Assembly: GCA_964537875.1 (NCBI GenBank)
Contig: CAZIDN010000053.1
Coordinates: 1-25,199, forward strand
Source of the DNA: JAPKZH01 sp964537875
GTDB taxonomy: Bacteria; Acidobacteriota; Aminicenantia; Aminicenantales; UBA4085
Reading direction: 5' to 3'
Length of the DNA: 25,199 nucleotides
This document shows, one piece after another, positions 6,386 to 13,142 of the stretch. The translations under genes and the position numbers were made by a program. How positions within the stretch are numbered: the stretch's first letter is position 1; every line of letters begins with the position of its first letter. Under the pieces are notes generated by a model that saw nothing but the letters and a program-made list of their open reading frames with translations, had not been told where the DNA came from and made no database searches.

Positions 6386-7248
6386 CCTGGTATGGGGGGG
6401 CTTTTCGTCTTGGACGACATCAAGATGATGTCGTCCTTGCTCAGTCCGAGATGGCGGGCGACGACATCGCATTTGATTTTCAAAAGGAAAAAGATGGGGC
6501 GATCCTCGTCGGACAGCGCTTCGAAATTCCCCTGGCCCTTGCTGATGATCAAGTCCGCAGACCGGTAGGTCTCCAGAAATTCATCCGAGCAAAAGGCCAA
6601 GACCGTCCCGGGCGTCCCCACCCCCGAAGAGATGATTCGAGCGGCCTCGCCGATGCCGGATTGCACGGCATCGGCATAGAGGGCATCGTTGATGATCGGG
6701 CTTTGCCGGACGGCGTAGACGACGGGCTTTTGGAGCTCTTCGATCAAAAGCCGGTCGAAGACGGTTTCGCCGGCGTTGTCGGCCAGATAGAGAATTCTCC
6801 CGGCTTTGTCGAGCATCTTGCGAAATTCCGGAAAATGGTTGACGGCCGGATTCTGGGCCAGGATCTGATCGACATCTCTCTTGAGGTCGAAATCCGCGTT
6901 GGCCCCGAAATCGATGACGTTCCCGGCGATGGCCAGCTTCACGGCTGTCCAAAGCCGGTCCGGCGATTCTGCAATAAGCCGTTTCAAACGGGGATAGAGA
7001 GATAGCGCCTGACCGATGCAGGCCTTCTTGATCTCCCGGTAAGGATCCTGTACTCCCAGCCGGGCGGCGATGATCCTGTAAACCGCCTGCGAAATAACCG
7101 GAGGAGGCGCATCGAACGAGCGGCCGGCCAGGGCCAGGCCGACTTCATCCAGGATTTGGCGGATGGTTTTTTCGTCCGACGTCACAAAACGTGCCGTCTT
7201 CAGAGTCTGGGCGAGAAAACAAGGGTAACAATCCAGGTAAGCCTTCAT
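6382..7248 (-). CDS. DUF89 family protein (metal-dependent damage-control phosphatase-like)
   Basis: A 288-residue cytoplasmic protein matching the DUF89/ARMT1 family: N-terminal CYPC pair (C7, C10), IAGNVIDFGAN (107-117), the metal-site motif LADNAGETVFD (155-165), KGQGNFE (237-243) and LLKIKCDVVARHLG (255-268). Known members are Mn/Ni/Co-dependent phosphatases acting on damaged or reactive sugar phosphates; the compact form with an N-terminal CxxC resembles the archaeal/bacterial subfamily. It is the first gene of a two-gene unit and its stop overlaps the start of the exported CHAT protein. No Shine-Dalgarno sequence precedes the ATG; an extended -10 element at 7258-7266 would start the mRNA about three bases before it, so it may be leaderless. 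Why a cytosolic phosphatase is coupled to an exported peptidase-like protein is unclear. Confidence 0.85.
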   Translation of the reverse strand: MKAYLDCYPCFLAQTLKTARFVTSDEKTIRQILDEVGLALAGRSFDAPPPVISQAVYRIIAARLGVQDPYREIKKACIGQALSLYPRLKRLIAESPDRLWTAVKLAIAGNVIDFGANADFDLKRDVDQILAQNPAVNHFPEFRKMLDKAGRILYLADNAGETVFDRLLIEELQKPVVYAVRQSPIINDALYADAVQSGIGEAARIISSGVGTPGTVLAFCSDEFLETYRSADLIISKGQGNFEALSDEDRPIFFLLKIKCDVVARHLGLSKDDIILMSSKTKSPPIPG

Positions 7249-7257
7249 GCCGGGGGA

Positions 7258-7266
7258 ATTTTAGCA
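7258..7266 (-). promoter_or_regulatory. extended -10 promoter of the DUF89/CHAT operon
   Basis: The minus strand reads TGCTAAAAT, an extended -10 element, with no good -35 upstream. The predicted transcription start (about 7251) is three bases before the ATG at 7248, consistent with absence of a ribosome-binding site there. Confidence 0.4.
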
Positions 7267-7369
7267 TAAAAAAGGTATCAGGCCTACCCTGCTCAAAAAA
7301 TGGAGACGGGACTTTTCCTATCGCCTGAATGCCGATGTCTTGTCCGGAGCGAAAATGATCCGGCGGCCC

Positions 7370-7678
7370 TCAAGAGGACAGCGGATAAACCACCAGCCGT
7401 TTTTGGAAGCGGATACCGTACTTTTTGATTTTTTCATTCAGGGTCGTGTATTTGATCCCCAAGATGCGGGCCGCATCCCGCTGGTTCCCCTGGGCTTTCT
7501 CCAGGACATTGAGGATGATCTTCTTTTCGAGGTCTTCCATCTTTTCTTTGAGCATGATCGGCCTGCCTTCGCAGAAGAATTCGACAAAAAGATCGTAAAA
7601 GCTGGCGCCGGAAGGCACAGTCGGTAAAAACGGCGACAGCGCATCCGGATTCTCCGTCGCTATTCTCTCCTCTCTCAT
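7370..7678 (-). CDS. stand-alone Fis-type helix-turn-helix protein
   Basis: A 102-residue protein. Residues about 45-90 match the Fis-type DNA-binding domain found at the end of NtrC-family activators: EKKIILNVLEKAQGNQRDAA followed by RILGIKYTTLNEKIKKYGI, with the helix-turn-helix at about 63-90. The N-terminal 45 residues are not recognised, and there is no AAA+ or receiver domain. The start has a good AGGAG site (GAAGGAGTCGAACC before ATG). It is the last gene of a tight unit with the frameshifted small gene and the lone receiver, driven by the sigma-54 promoter at 8348. Together they look like an NtrC-type regulator split into receiver and DNA-binding parts without the ATPase. DNA targets are unknown. 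Confidence 0.82.
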   Translation of the reverse strand: MREERIATENPDALSPFLPTVPSGASFYDLFVEFFCEGRPIMLKEKMEDLEKKIILNVLEKAQGNQRDAARILGIKYTTLNEKIKKYGIRFQKRLVVYPLSS

Positions 7679-7712
7679 GGTTCGACTCCTTCAAAAAACA
7701 CGGACGGGCTTC

Positions 7713-7914
7713 CTATGATTCGTCCTCAAAAAACCGGATTTTCTTCGTCACTTCCTCGGCCGGCATCGGAAGCCCGTCCTGGATCTTCAATTGCTCGATT
7801 TCCCCGAACCGGATGTTCTGGCAAACCTTGATGAACGCGTGCCAAGCCGGGTGGACGTAGACCAGGCGGCCCTTGACCTCGGTGCGGGGAAGAATAGGCC
7901 AATCCGTTGGGCAT
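7713..7914 (-). pseudogene. small gene of about 66 codons broken by one extra base near its start
   Basis: The ATG at 7914 lies three bases after the receiver stop (7920-7918), with AGGA upstream. Read straight, the frame gives a low-complexity Pro/Gly/Arg-rich peptide. If one C of the CCC right after the ATG (7911-7909) is removed, the frame becomes MPTDWPILPRTEVKG, then LVYVHPAWHAFIKVCQNI, then FGEIEQLKIQDGLPMPAEEV and KKIRFFEDES, ending at TAG 7715-7713. That reading has ordinary globular-protein composition, and the unshifted frame has no ATG, GTG or TTG start before it. The span is 202 bases, one more than 67 codons. I do not recognise the family. Either a true frameshift or a homopolymer error in the assembly would explain it. 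Its place between receiver and Fis protein suggests a regulatory role. Confidence 0.6.
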
Positions 7915-7917
7915 GTG

Positions 7918-8310
7918 TCAGGTCCTGTATTCCTTTTCCGCCAGGTCCTGGAGGTTGATCAGATAATCGATCGATCGGCTCAGGGCATTGAGATCAAGGG
8001 GCTTGACAAAGAAGTGGCTGATCGCGAGGCGGCTGAGTTCATCAGGGTTGATCTGGTCGGGATGGGCGGAGATCAGGATCGCTTCTCCCCTGTACCCGAA
8101 TTTCCTCAACTCGGCGATGAGTTCGATGCCGCTCATGGTGGGCAGCTTCAGGTCGGCGATAATGAGGTCGATCTTGGCGTTCTTGAAACGATCAAGGGCC
8201 TCCTGGGAATCTTTGGCCAGATAGACCCGGTATTTCTTGTTGAGAATCAAGAAAAACGTCTTTCGAATGGACTCATCATCATCAACGACGACGATCTTTT
8301 TTCCTAGCAT
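7918..8310 (-). CDS. single-domain response regulator (receiver only)
   Basis: A 130-residue CheY-like receiver with all key residues: acidic pocket D10, D11, D12; phospho-acceptor D53 in IIADLKLP; S81 in ILISAHP; K103 in FFVKPLD. No output domain follows, so it must act through a partner. The ATG at 8310 is preferred because AAAGGA lies nine bases upstream; an in-frame ATG at 8328 has no usable site and would leave only a very short leader after the predicted sigma-54 start (about 8336). It is the first gene of a unit with the frameshifted small gene and the Fis-type protein. The histidine kinase at 9893-11356 is a plausible phosphate donor by proximity only. Confidence 0.88.
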   Translation of the reverse strand: MLGKKIVVVDDDESIRKTFFLILNKKYRVYLAKDSQEALDRFKNAKIDLIIADLKLPTMSGIELIAELRKFGYRGEAILISAHPDQINPDELSRLAISHFFVKPLDLNALSRSIDYLINLQDLAEKEYRT

Positions 8311-8347
8311 TGGCGTTTGTCCTTTCATCCTACCGCTTGAAACATAA

Positions 8348-8361
8348 GCATATTTTGTGCC
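8348..8361 (-). promoter_or_regulatory. sigma-54 promoter of the receiver/small protein/Fis operon
   Basis: The minus strand reads TTGGCACAAAATATGCTT, with GG (8361-8360) and GC (8349-8348) separated by ten bases. The predicted start is near 8336, 26 bases before the chosen ATG at 8310. The core is identical to the small-RNA promoter at 753-767. Confidence 0.7.
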
Positions 8362-8463
8362 AAGTCCGTAAAAGGCGGATTCCAGGGGAAAACCGTCAAA
8401 AAAAGGGGATTATTTTGGGCGAAAGCTTAAAGATGTTTACACAAAAATTATTAAGATTTTACG

Positions 8464-8556
8464 AGGGGTCCCGGTCGCTTGCCCCGAATTCGCAGAAATT
8501 CGGTGACATCCACCGAACGAGGAAATTTGGTGGGCAAAATTCGGTGTGTGTCCCCG
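8464..8556. repeat. cluster of short extragenic palindromes
   Basis: The region between the NtrC-type gene and the receiver promoter holds nested short inverted repeats, the clearest TTCGGTG (8499-8505) with CACCGAA (8511-8517), flanked by GGGGTCCC at one end and GTGTCCCC at the other. GAATTC and AATTCGGTG words recur. It resembles REP-type elements bounded by GGGGAC words, like the pair at 24132-24187. No transposase is present. Confidence 0.45.
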
Positions 8557-8561
8557 AATGA

Positions 8562-9896
8562 TTAGACGGTGAGTTCGTATTCCCTGATCTTTTTGTCTAA
8601 GGTCGGCCGGCTGATTTTCAGGATCTGACTGGCTTTTGTTTTGCTCCCTTTCGTCGCCGTCAGGACATATTGGATGTAGTCCTTTTCGACCTCCTCCAGT
8701 GAGACAAGCTGCCGGACGAAGGGCTTTTTCTCATCGGACTCGACGGGCAGATTCTCCTTCAGCACGACATCCCCCTTGGCCAGGATGACGGCCCGGGTTA
8801 GGGCATTCTCGAGTTCTCGGACGTTCCCTTTCCAAGCAAGCTCGGTCAGCGATTTCATGACATCGGGCGGGACCTTCCGGACATTTTTGCGCAGTTCCCG
8901 GTTGATCTTTTCGAGGAGGTAGGCGACAAGCTCAGGCACATCGTCTTTTCTCTCCCGGAGGGACGGCAAATGGATCTCCACGACTTTCAGCCTGTAATAA
9001 AGGTCCTCACGGAACTTGCCGGCCTCGATCAGCGCCTTGAGATTCTGGTTCGTGGCGGCGATGATGCGGGCCTCGGTCTTCAAGACCTTTTCCCCGCCAA
9101 CCTTCATGAAATCCCGCGACTCGATGACCCGGAGGAGCTTGGACTGGAGGTTGGGCGATACATCGCCGATCTCATCCAGAAAAAGGGTGCCTTTCCCGGC
9201 GATCTCAAACTTGCCTTTGGTCTCACAGACAGCATCGGTGAAGGCTCCCTTGGCGTGGCCGAAGAGCTCGCTTTCAAGCAGGGTGTCCGTGATGGCCGAG
9301 CAGTTGATCACGATGAACGGCTCGTCCTTGTAAGGGCTGTTGTAATGGATCGCTTTAGCCACCAGCTCTTTTCCCGTCCCGCTCTCCCCCTGAATCAGGA
9401 CGTTGGCCCGCGTGTTGGCCACGGAGCCGATCAGTTTGAACACGTCCCGCATCGGGGCCGAGCGCCCGATGATATTATCGATCGTGTAGGCTTTCTGTTT
9501 CTCAGCCACCAGGTAGCTGACCTTTTCTTCCAGGGCCTTGACCTGGAAAGCTTTTTCCACGGTGAGGTCCAGGGCCACGTAATCGAGCGGCTTGACCAGG
9601 TACTCAAAGGCACCCAGTTTGACCGCTTCGACCGTCGTTTTCATATCGTCGTAGGCGGTCATGATGATAATGGCCGCCCGGTTCTGCTTCTCCCGGGTCC
9701 GGCGCAACACCTCCAGTCCGTCGATATCCGGGAGCCGGATATCCAAGAGGACGAGATCGGGGCACATTTCCGTATATTTTTCCAAGCCCGTCTCTCCGTC
9801 CTCGGCGGATTGGACCTCGAATCCATGCTTGGTCAGATGAGAGGACAGGGTTTTTCGGATCAAAGGGTCGTCGTCAATGATCAATATAGATTTCAT
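8562..9896 (-). CDS. NtrC-family sigma-54-dependent response regulator
   Basis: A 444-residue activator with the full three-domain layout. Receiver, about 1-120: D9, D10, phospho-acceptor D52, T80, K102. AAA+ domain, about 140-375: Walker A GESGTGKE (170-177), the sigma-54 contact loop as GAFTDA (217-222, where GAFTGA is the classical form), Walker B GTLFLDEIGD (236-245), arginine-rich SLRERKDD. Fis-type helix-turn-helix, about 405-442. It hydrolyses ATP to open sigma-54 promoter complexes once phosphorylated. The ATG at 9896 overlaps the kinase stop as ATGA and has an AGGGAG site, so the pair is translationally coupled. It is the last gene of the solute-binding protein/kinase/regulator operon, whose promoter (13061) is itself sigma-54 type, so positive autoregulation is likely. 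Confidence 0.95.
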   Translation of the reverse strand: MKSILIIDDDPLIRKTLSSHLTKHGFEVQSAEDGETGLEKYTEMCPDLVLLDIRLPDIDGLEVLRRTREKQNRAAIIIMTAYDDMKTTVEAVKLGAFEYLVKPLDYVALDLTVEKAFQVKALEEKVSYLVAEKQKAYTIDNIIGRSAPMRDVFKLIGSVANTRANVLIQGESGTGKELVAKAIHYNSPYKDEPFIVINCSAITDTLLESELFGHAKGAFTDAVCETKGKFEIAGKGTLFLDEIGDVSPNLQSKLLRVIESRDFMKVGGEKVLKTEARIIAATNQNLKALIEAGKFREDLYYRLKVVEIHLPSLRERKDDVPELVAYLLEKINRELRKNVRKVPPDVMKSLTELAWKGNVRELENALTRAVILAKGDVVLKENLPVESDEKKPFVRQLVSLEEVEKDYIQYVLTATKGSKTKASQILKISRPTLDKKIREYELTV

Positions 9897-11356
9897 GATT
9901 CTCCCTCGCACGGTATCAGGACTTCAAAAGACGTGCCTTTACCCCGTTTTTTTACGACTTTGATCGAGCCTCTGTGCTGCTCGAGGATTTTTCGGGCATT
10001 GGCCAGGCCCAGGCCAATGCCCGAGGGCTTCGTCGTGAAAAACGGCTCAAAAATATTTTCCCAGTCCTTTTCGGGAATTCCGCAGCCGTTGTCCGATATC
10101 CTCACCCGGATTTTTTTGGCCGTATCGTCGTCGACCAGGGACAGAGACAAGCTGATTCGCCCGCCCTCCCCGACGGCCTCATAGGCATTGCGTAAGACGT
10201 TGCAGAAGACCTGCCTCAGCCGGTCGCCATCCACGACCACCTCGGGCAGTCCGTCATCCAGCTTTTTTTCGATGAGGATCTTCTTCTCCTGGAAGCCGGC
10301 CTTCATCATCTTCAAAGACTCGTCGAGAACCTGCTCGATGGCAAAACGAGCCCGCTGAAGTTCCGAGACGCGGGTGAAATTCAGGAGATCTTTGACGAAT
10401 TTTTCGATCTGGACGATCCCCTCCTGGGACAGGGCAAGATGTTCCCGCTCCGTCGCATCTAGCTCCTTGTCCTCCAAGACCTTTTGAATGTTGAGTTTGA
10501 CCGATGTCAGCGGATTCCGGATCTCGTGGGCGATGGTCGCCGAGAGCCGTCCGATCGAGGCCAGTTTCTCGGCGTGGATCAGCTTCTTATGGGCCTCCTC
10601 CATCCTTTCTCTCATGAGCTGGAGTTGATCGCTCATGGCGTTGAAGCTCCGGGCGAGCTCGCCGATCTCGTCCTGGGAAAGGATGGCGATCTTGTGGGTA
10701 AAGTCGCCCTTGGCAATCCGGACCGTCCCCTCGGCCAATTTCTTGATCGGCCGCGAGATTCTCCGGGCGAGCAGCGTCGCCCCGGCCATGCCCAACAGGA
10801 ATCCGGTCAGGCCGATGAGGATCAGGATCAGGCGCGTTTTGCGGACCTCGGTCCGCATATCCTCTAAAGACAGGCCGATCTTGACCGACCCCCATTTGAC
10901 GTCCGGGCCTTCAGGAAAAATCGGGATCTCGACTTCCAGGATCCGCTGCAACTTCTTGGCGAAGTAGATGTCCCGGGCTTGGGAAAACGAGCTGCCTTTG
11001 AGGATATTGCCCTGAAGATTGCTGCAGCAAAAAATGTCCTTCCGGTCGGCGATCAGCTTGGTATAGACCACGGGCGTGGCAAAGCGGTCATAAAAGACGA
11101 CGTACAGGAGCTTATCGTCAACCCGGCCTTCGATATTCTCCTGGATGTCTTCGATCCCCAGGTAGAGAAGGGATTGCAAATTCCGGTCGGCCATGTTCTT
11201 GGCGATCAGGAGGCCTTTGTTCTTGGATTCCTCAAAAATCGTGTTGACCTCTCTTTTTTCGATGATCAACAGGATGGACACGACCAAAAAAACCAGAAGA
11301 AGGGTGATCCAGGCCATGAATCTTGTGTGGAGAGAGATCCGAAATGTCACGGCCAT
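9893..11356 (-). CDS. membrane sensor histidine kinase (NtrB/ZraS-like)
   Basis: A 487-residue kinase. Transmembrane segments at about 14-32 and 175-197 enclose a periplasmic sensor of about 140 residues with an adjacent Cys pair (C110, C111). A HAMP domain follows (about 198-250), then the dimerisation/phosphorylation helix with H277 in ATIAHEIRNPLTSVK. The ATPase part has an N box (N386, N390), DNGCGIP (422-428) and GIGLGLA (446-452). It should phosphorylate the NtrC-type regulator, to which it is coupled by an ATGA overlap. The start at ATG 11356 overlaps the end of the solute-binding protein gene by ten bases; an alternative TTG at 11377 adds seven residues. The sensor family is not recognised; the preceding periplasmic binding protein is the obvious ligand-presenting candidate. 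Confidence 0.92.
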   Translation of the reverse strand: MAVTFRISLHTRFMAWITLLLVFLVVSILLIIEKREVNTIFEESKNKGLLIAKNMADRNLQSLLYLGIEDIQENIEGRVDDKLLYVVFYDRFATPVVYTKLIADRKDIFCCSNLQGNILKGSSFSQARDIYFAKKLQRILEVEIPIFPEGPDVKWGSVKIGLSLEDMRTEVRKTRLILILIGLTGFLLGMAGATLLARRISRPIKKLAEGTVRIAKGDFTHKIAILSQDEIGELARSFNAMSDQLQLMRERMEEAHKKLIHAEKLASIGRLSATIAHEIRNPLTSVKLNIQKVLEDKELDATEREHLALSQEGIVQIEKFVKDLLNFTRVSELQRARFAIEQVLDESLKMMKAGFQEKKILIEKKLDDGLPEVVVDGDRLRQVFCNVLRNAYEAVGEGGRISLSLSLVDDDTAKKIRVRISDNGCGIPEKDWENIFEPFFTTKPSGIGLGLANARKILEQHRGSIKVVKKRGKGTSFEVLIPCEGES

Positions 11357-12972
11357 GGCTCTTTTTTTACCAGCCAAATGTCTTTCGCATCCATGTATTG
11401 AAAGCCGAGCGCGGGGATCTTGACCCCACGGACATAGGGTTGGACGGCCATTCGCTCCTCATCGGAATAGAGGGGGATCGAGGGAAGATCCTCTCCCAAC
11501 ATCTTCTCGATTTTGCGAAAAAGATCGATCCTCCGGACCCGGCTGCGCTCCACGTCCGAGGCCGCCAGCAGCGCGTCCAGGCCGGGATTATCATACCCCA
11601 GGCAAATCCTGTTGACCGTCGACGAGGAGGAAAACACGCCGCGGATGACATTCTCGGCGTCCGGAAAGTCCATAGCCCAGGTCAGCTGGACCAAAAAAGG
11701 CCGCTGGAAATCTTTGATTTCCTCCAGCGACCTATAATATCTCACGTCCAGGGAAATTCCCAATGGTTCCAGCTGATTTTCCAGCTCGCGGGCGAATTTC
11801 AGATGGGGGTCGTTCCTCGGGGAGGGCAGAAAGAGGGTCAGCTCGGGAAATTTTCGTTCAGGAGAAAAGCCCTGTTCTTCAAGGATCCGACGGGCTTTAT
11901 CGAGGTCATAGCTCTGGGCCTCATCGAGAGGAAAAAATCCGGGCAGGCGGGGAGGAATATAATTGTTCGTTACCCGCCGGACGATCTCGTTTTCCGAAAT
12001 GACTTTGGCCAGCTTTTCTTTGTCGATTCCGAAAGCCAACGCTTTCCGCACCGGAAGCCTGTCCAAGGGAGGGATCCGGCAATTCATCATGAGATAGGAG
12101 ATATTGAAGGGACTGCCTTCGAGCACCTGGCATCCCGACGCGGCCAGCCTGATGGAGCTGAAGGGGATGATATCAAGCTCGTTGGCCATGAAATGGTCCA
12201 CCGTGAAAAGCGGGCTGAACTCGAGAAAATCCAGATACGCCTTTTTGCTGAAATAGTCGCTATTGCGCTCCATGCGCACGCCCACGATCTCAAGCCTCGG
12301 ACTCCTCAGCCAGGATTCGAACCTGAAAGCACCGCTGCCGATGGGCTTCCAGAAAAAATTGCGGCCTTGCGCCTTGACCAGATCCTCGGGGAGGACCTTG
12401 CAAAAGCCCATGCTTAACAGATAGAGGGGGTAGAGGGCGGACAGATAAGGATTTTTCCATTGAATCTCGAAGATGAAATTCCCGGGAACCTTGAAACCGG
12501 AAACCTCGTCGGCCTTCCCTTCGCGGAACTCATCGGCGCCGACGACCTTGGACGTCAACAAATCGGAGTAGGGAGAATTCGTCTCCTTCCGGATCAGCCT
12601 TTCCAAAGAAAACTTAACATCTTGAGAGGTCAATTCCCGGCCGTGATGAAACCTGACGCCCCGTCTCAAATAAAAAGTATATTTTTCCCCGTCTTCCGAA
12701 GACTTCCAGTATTCAGCCAGCCAGGGCACGATATCCAGGTTGTAGTCCAGCTTGACCAGGCCGTCGAAAATCTGTTCCGTGATGAAAACCCAGGCCCCTG
12801 AGGCAGGATCCAGGTCCGGCGTAAAAGTATTCTCAAAAGCCTTGATGCGGAGCGTGCCTCCGCTCCTGGGCATCTCTTGGGGATTCTTCAGGCCGAAATT
12901 GGGCTGGGCCGCAAAAAGGATCAGGTTCACGATGATGAACAGGAATTGGAGAATCTTCTTTTTGAATGGCAT
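11347..12972 (-). CDS. periplasmic solute-binding protein, family 5 (oligopeptide/dipeptide type)
   Basis: A 541-residue protein. An N-terminal Sec signal (KKKILQFLFIIVNLILFAA) has no lipobox Cys, so the mature protein is probably free in the periplasm. The body matches OppA/DppA-type binding proteins: GGTLRIKAFEN near the mature start, FDGLVKLDYNLDIVPWLAEY, YTFYLRRGVRFHHGREL, ALAFGIDKEKLAKV, and LDKARRILEEQGF. The ATG at 12972 has GAGGAA seven bases upstream; the in-frame TTG at 12987 has no such support. It heads the operon with the histidine kinase and the NtrC-type regulator. No permease or ATPase of a peptide importer is adjacent, which suggests a sensing role, though a transporter elsewhere in the genome cannot be excluded. 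The ligand is unknown. Confidence 0.9.
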   Translation of the reverse strand: MPFKKKILQFLFIIVNLILFAAQPNFGLKNPQEMPRSGGTLRIKAFENTFTPDLDPASGAWVFITEQIFDGLVKLDYNLDIVPWLAEYWKSSEDGEKYTFYLRRGVRFHHGRELTSQDVKFSLERLIRKETNSPYSDLLTSKVVGADEFREGKADEVSGFKVPGNFIFEIQWKNPYLSALYPLYLLSMGFCKVLPEDLVKAQGRNFFWKPIGSGAFRFESWLRSPRLEIVGVRMERNSDYFSKKAYLDFLEFSPLFTVDHFMANELDIIPFSSIRLAASGCQVLEGSPFNISYLMMNCRIPPLDRLPVRKALAFGIDKEKLAKVISENEIVRRVTNNYIPPRLPGFFPLDEAQSYDLDKARRILEEQGFSPERKFPELTLFLPSPRNDPHLKFARELENQLEPLGISLDVRYYRSLEEIKDFQRPFLVQLTWAMDFPDAENVIRGVFSSSSTVNRICLGYDNPGLDALLAASDVERSRVRRIDLFRKIEKMLGEDLPSIPLYSDEERMAVQPYVRGVKIPALGFQYMDAKDIWLVKKEPWP

Positions 12973-13060
12973 GCTCGGTTTCCTCAATTATAAATCAATT
13001 TCAACTCTCTTGGGAATCGGTTTAGTCGGATTCCGTGAGCGCTACGAGCTGAATTTATGA

Positions 13061-13075
13061 GCAACCTTTATGCCA
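13061..13075 (-). promoter_or_regulatory. sigma-54 promoter of the binding protein/kinase/regulator operon
   Basis: The minus strand reads TTGGCATAAAGGTTGCTC, close to the sigma-54 consensus TGGCACG-N4-TTGCT, with GG (13074-13073) and GC (13062-13061) ten bases apart. The predicted start is near 13049, leaving a 77-base leader to the ATG at 12972. The leader contains a small hairpin (GGAATC/GATTCC, 13034-13029 with 13018-13013). Confidence 0.75.
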
Positions 13076-13142
13076 ACTAAAGAGATGGATGTAATATATT
13101 GATTATCAGAAATTTAGATAAATTTTTGGATTAAGGTGCTTA

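Noticed and set aside
8970..10184. 404-codon open frame on the plus strand
   Set aside because: It is antisense to the NtrC-type and kinase genes, which have complete conserved motifs; the frame is open because of codon bias.
11323..12417. 364-codon open frame antisense to the solute-binding protein gene
   Set aside because: It has no domain pattern or ribosome-binding site, and the opposite strand encodes a clear family-5 binding protein.
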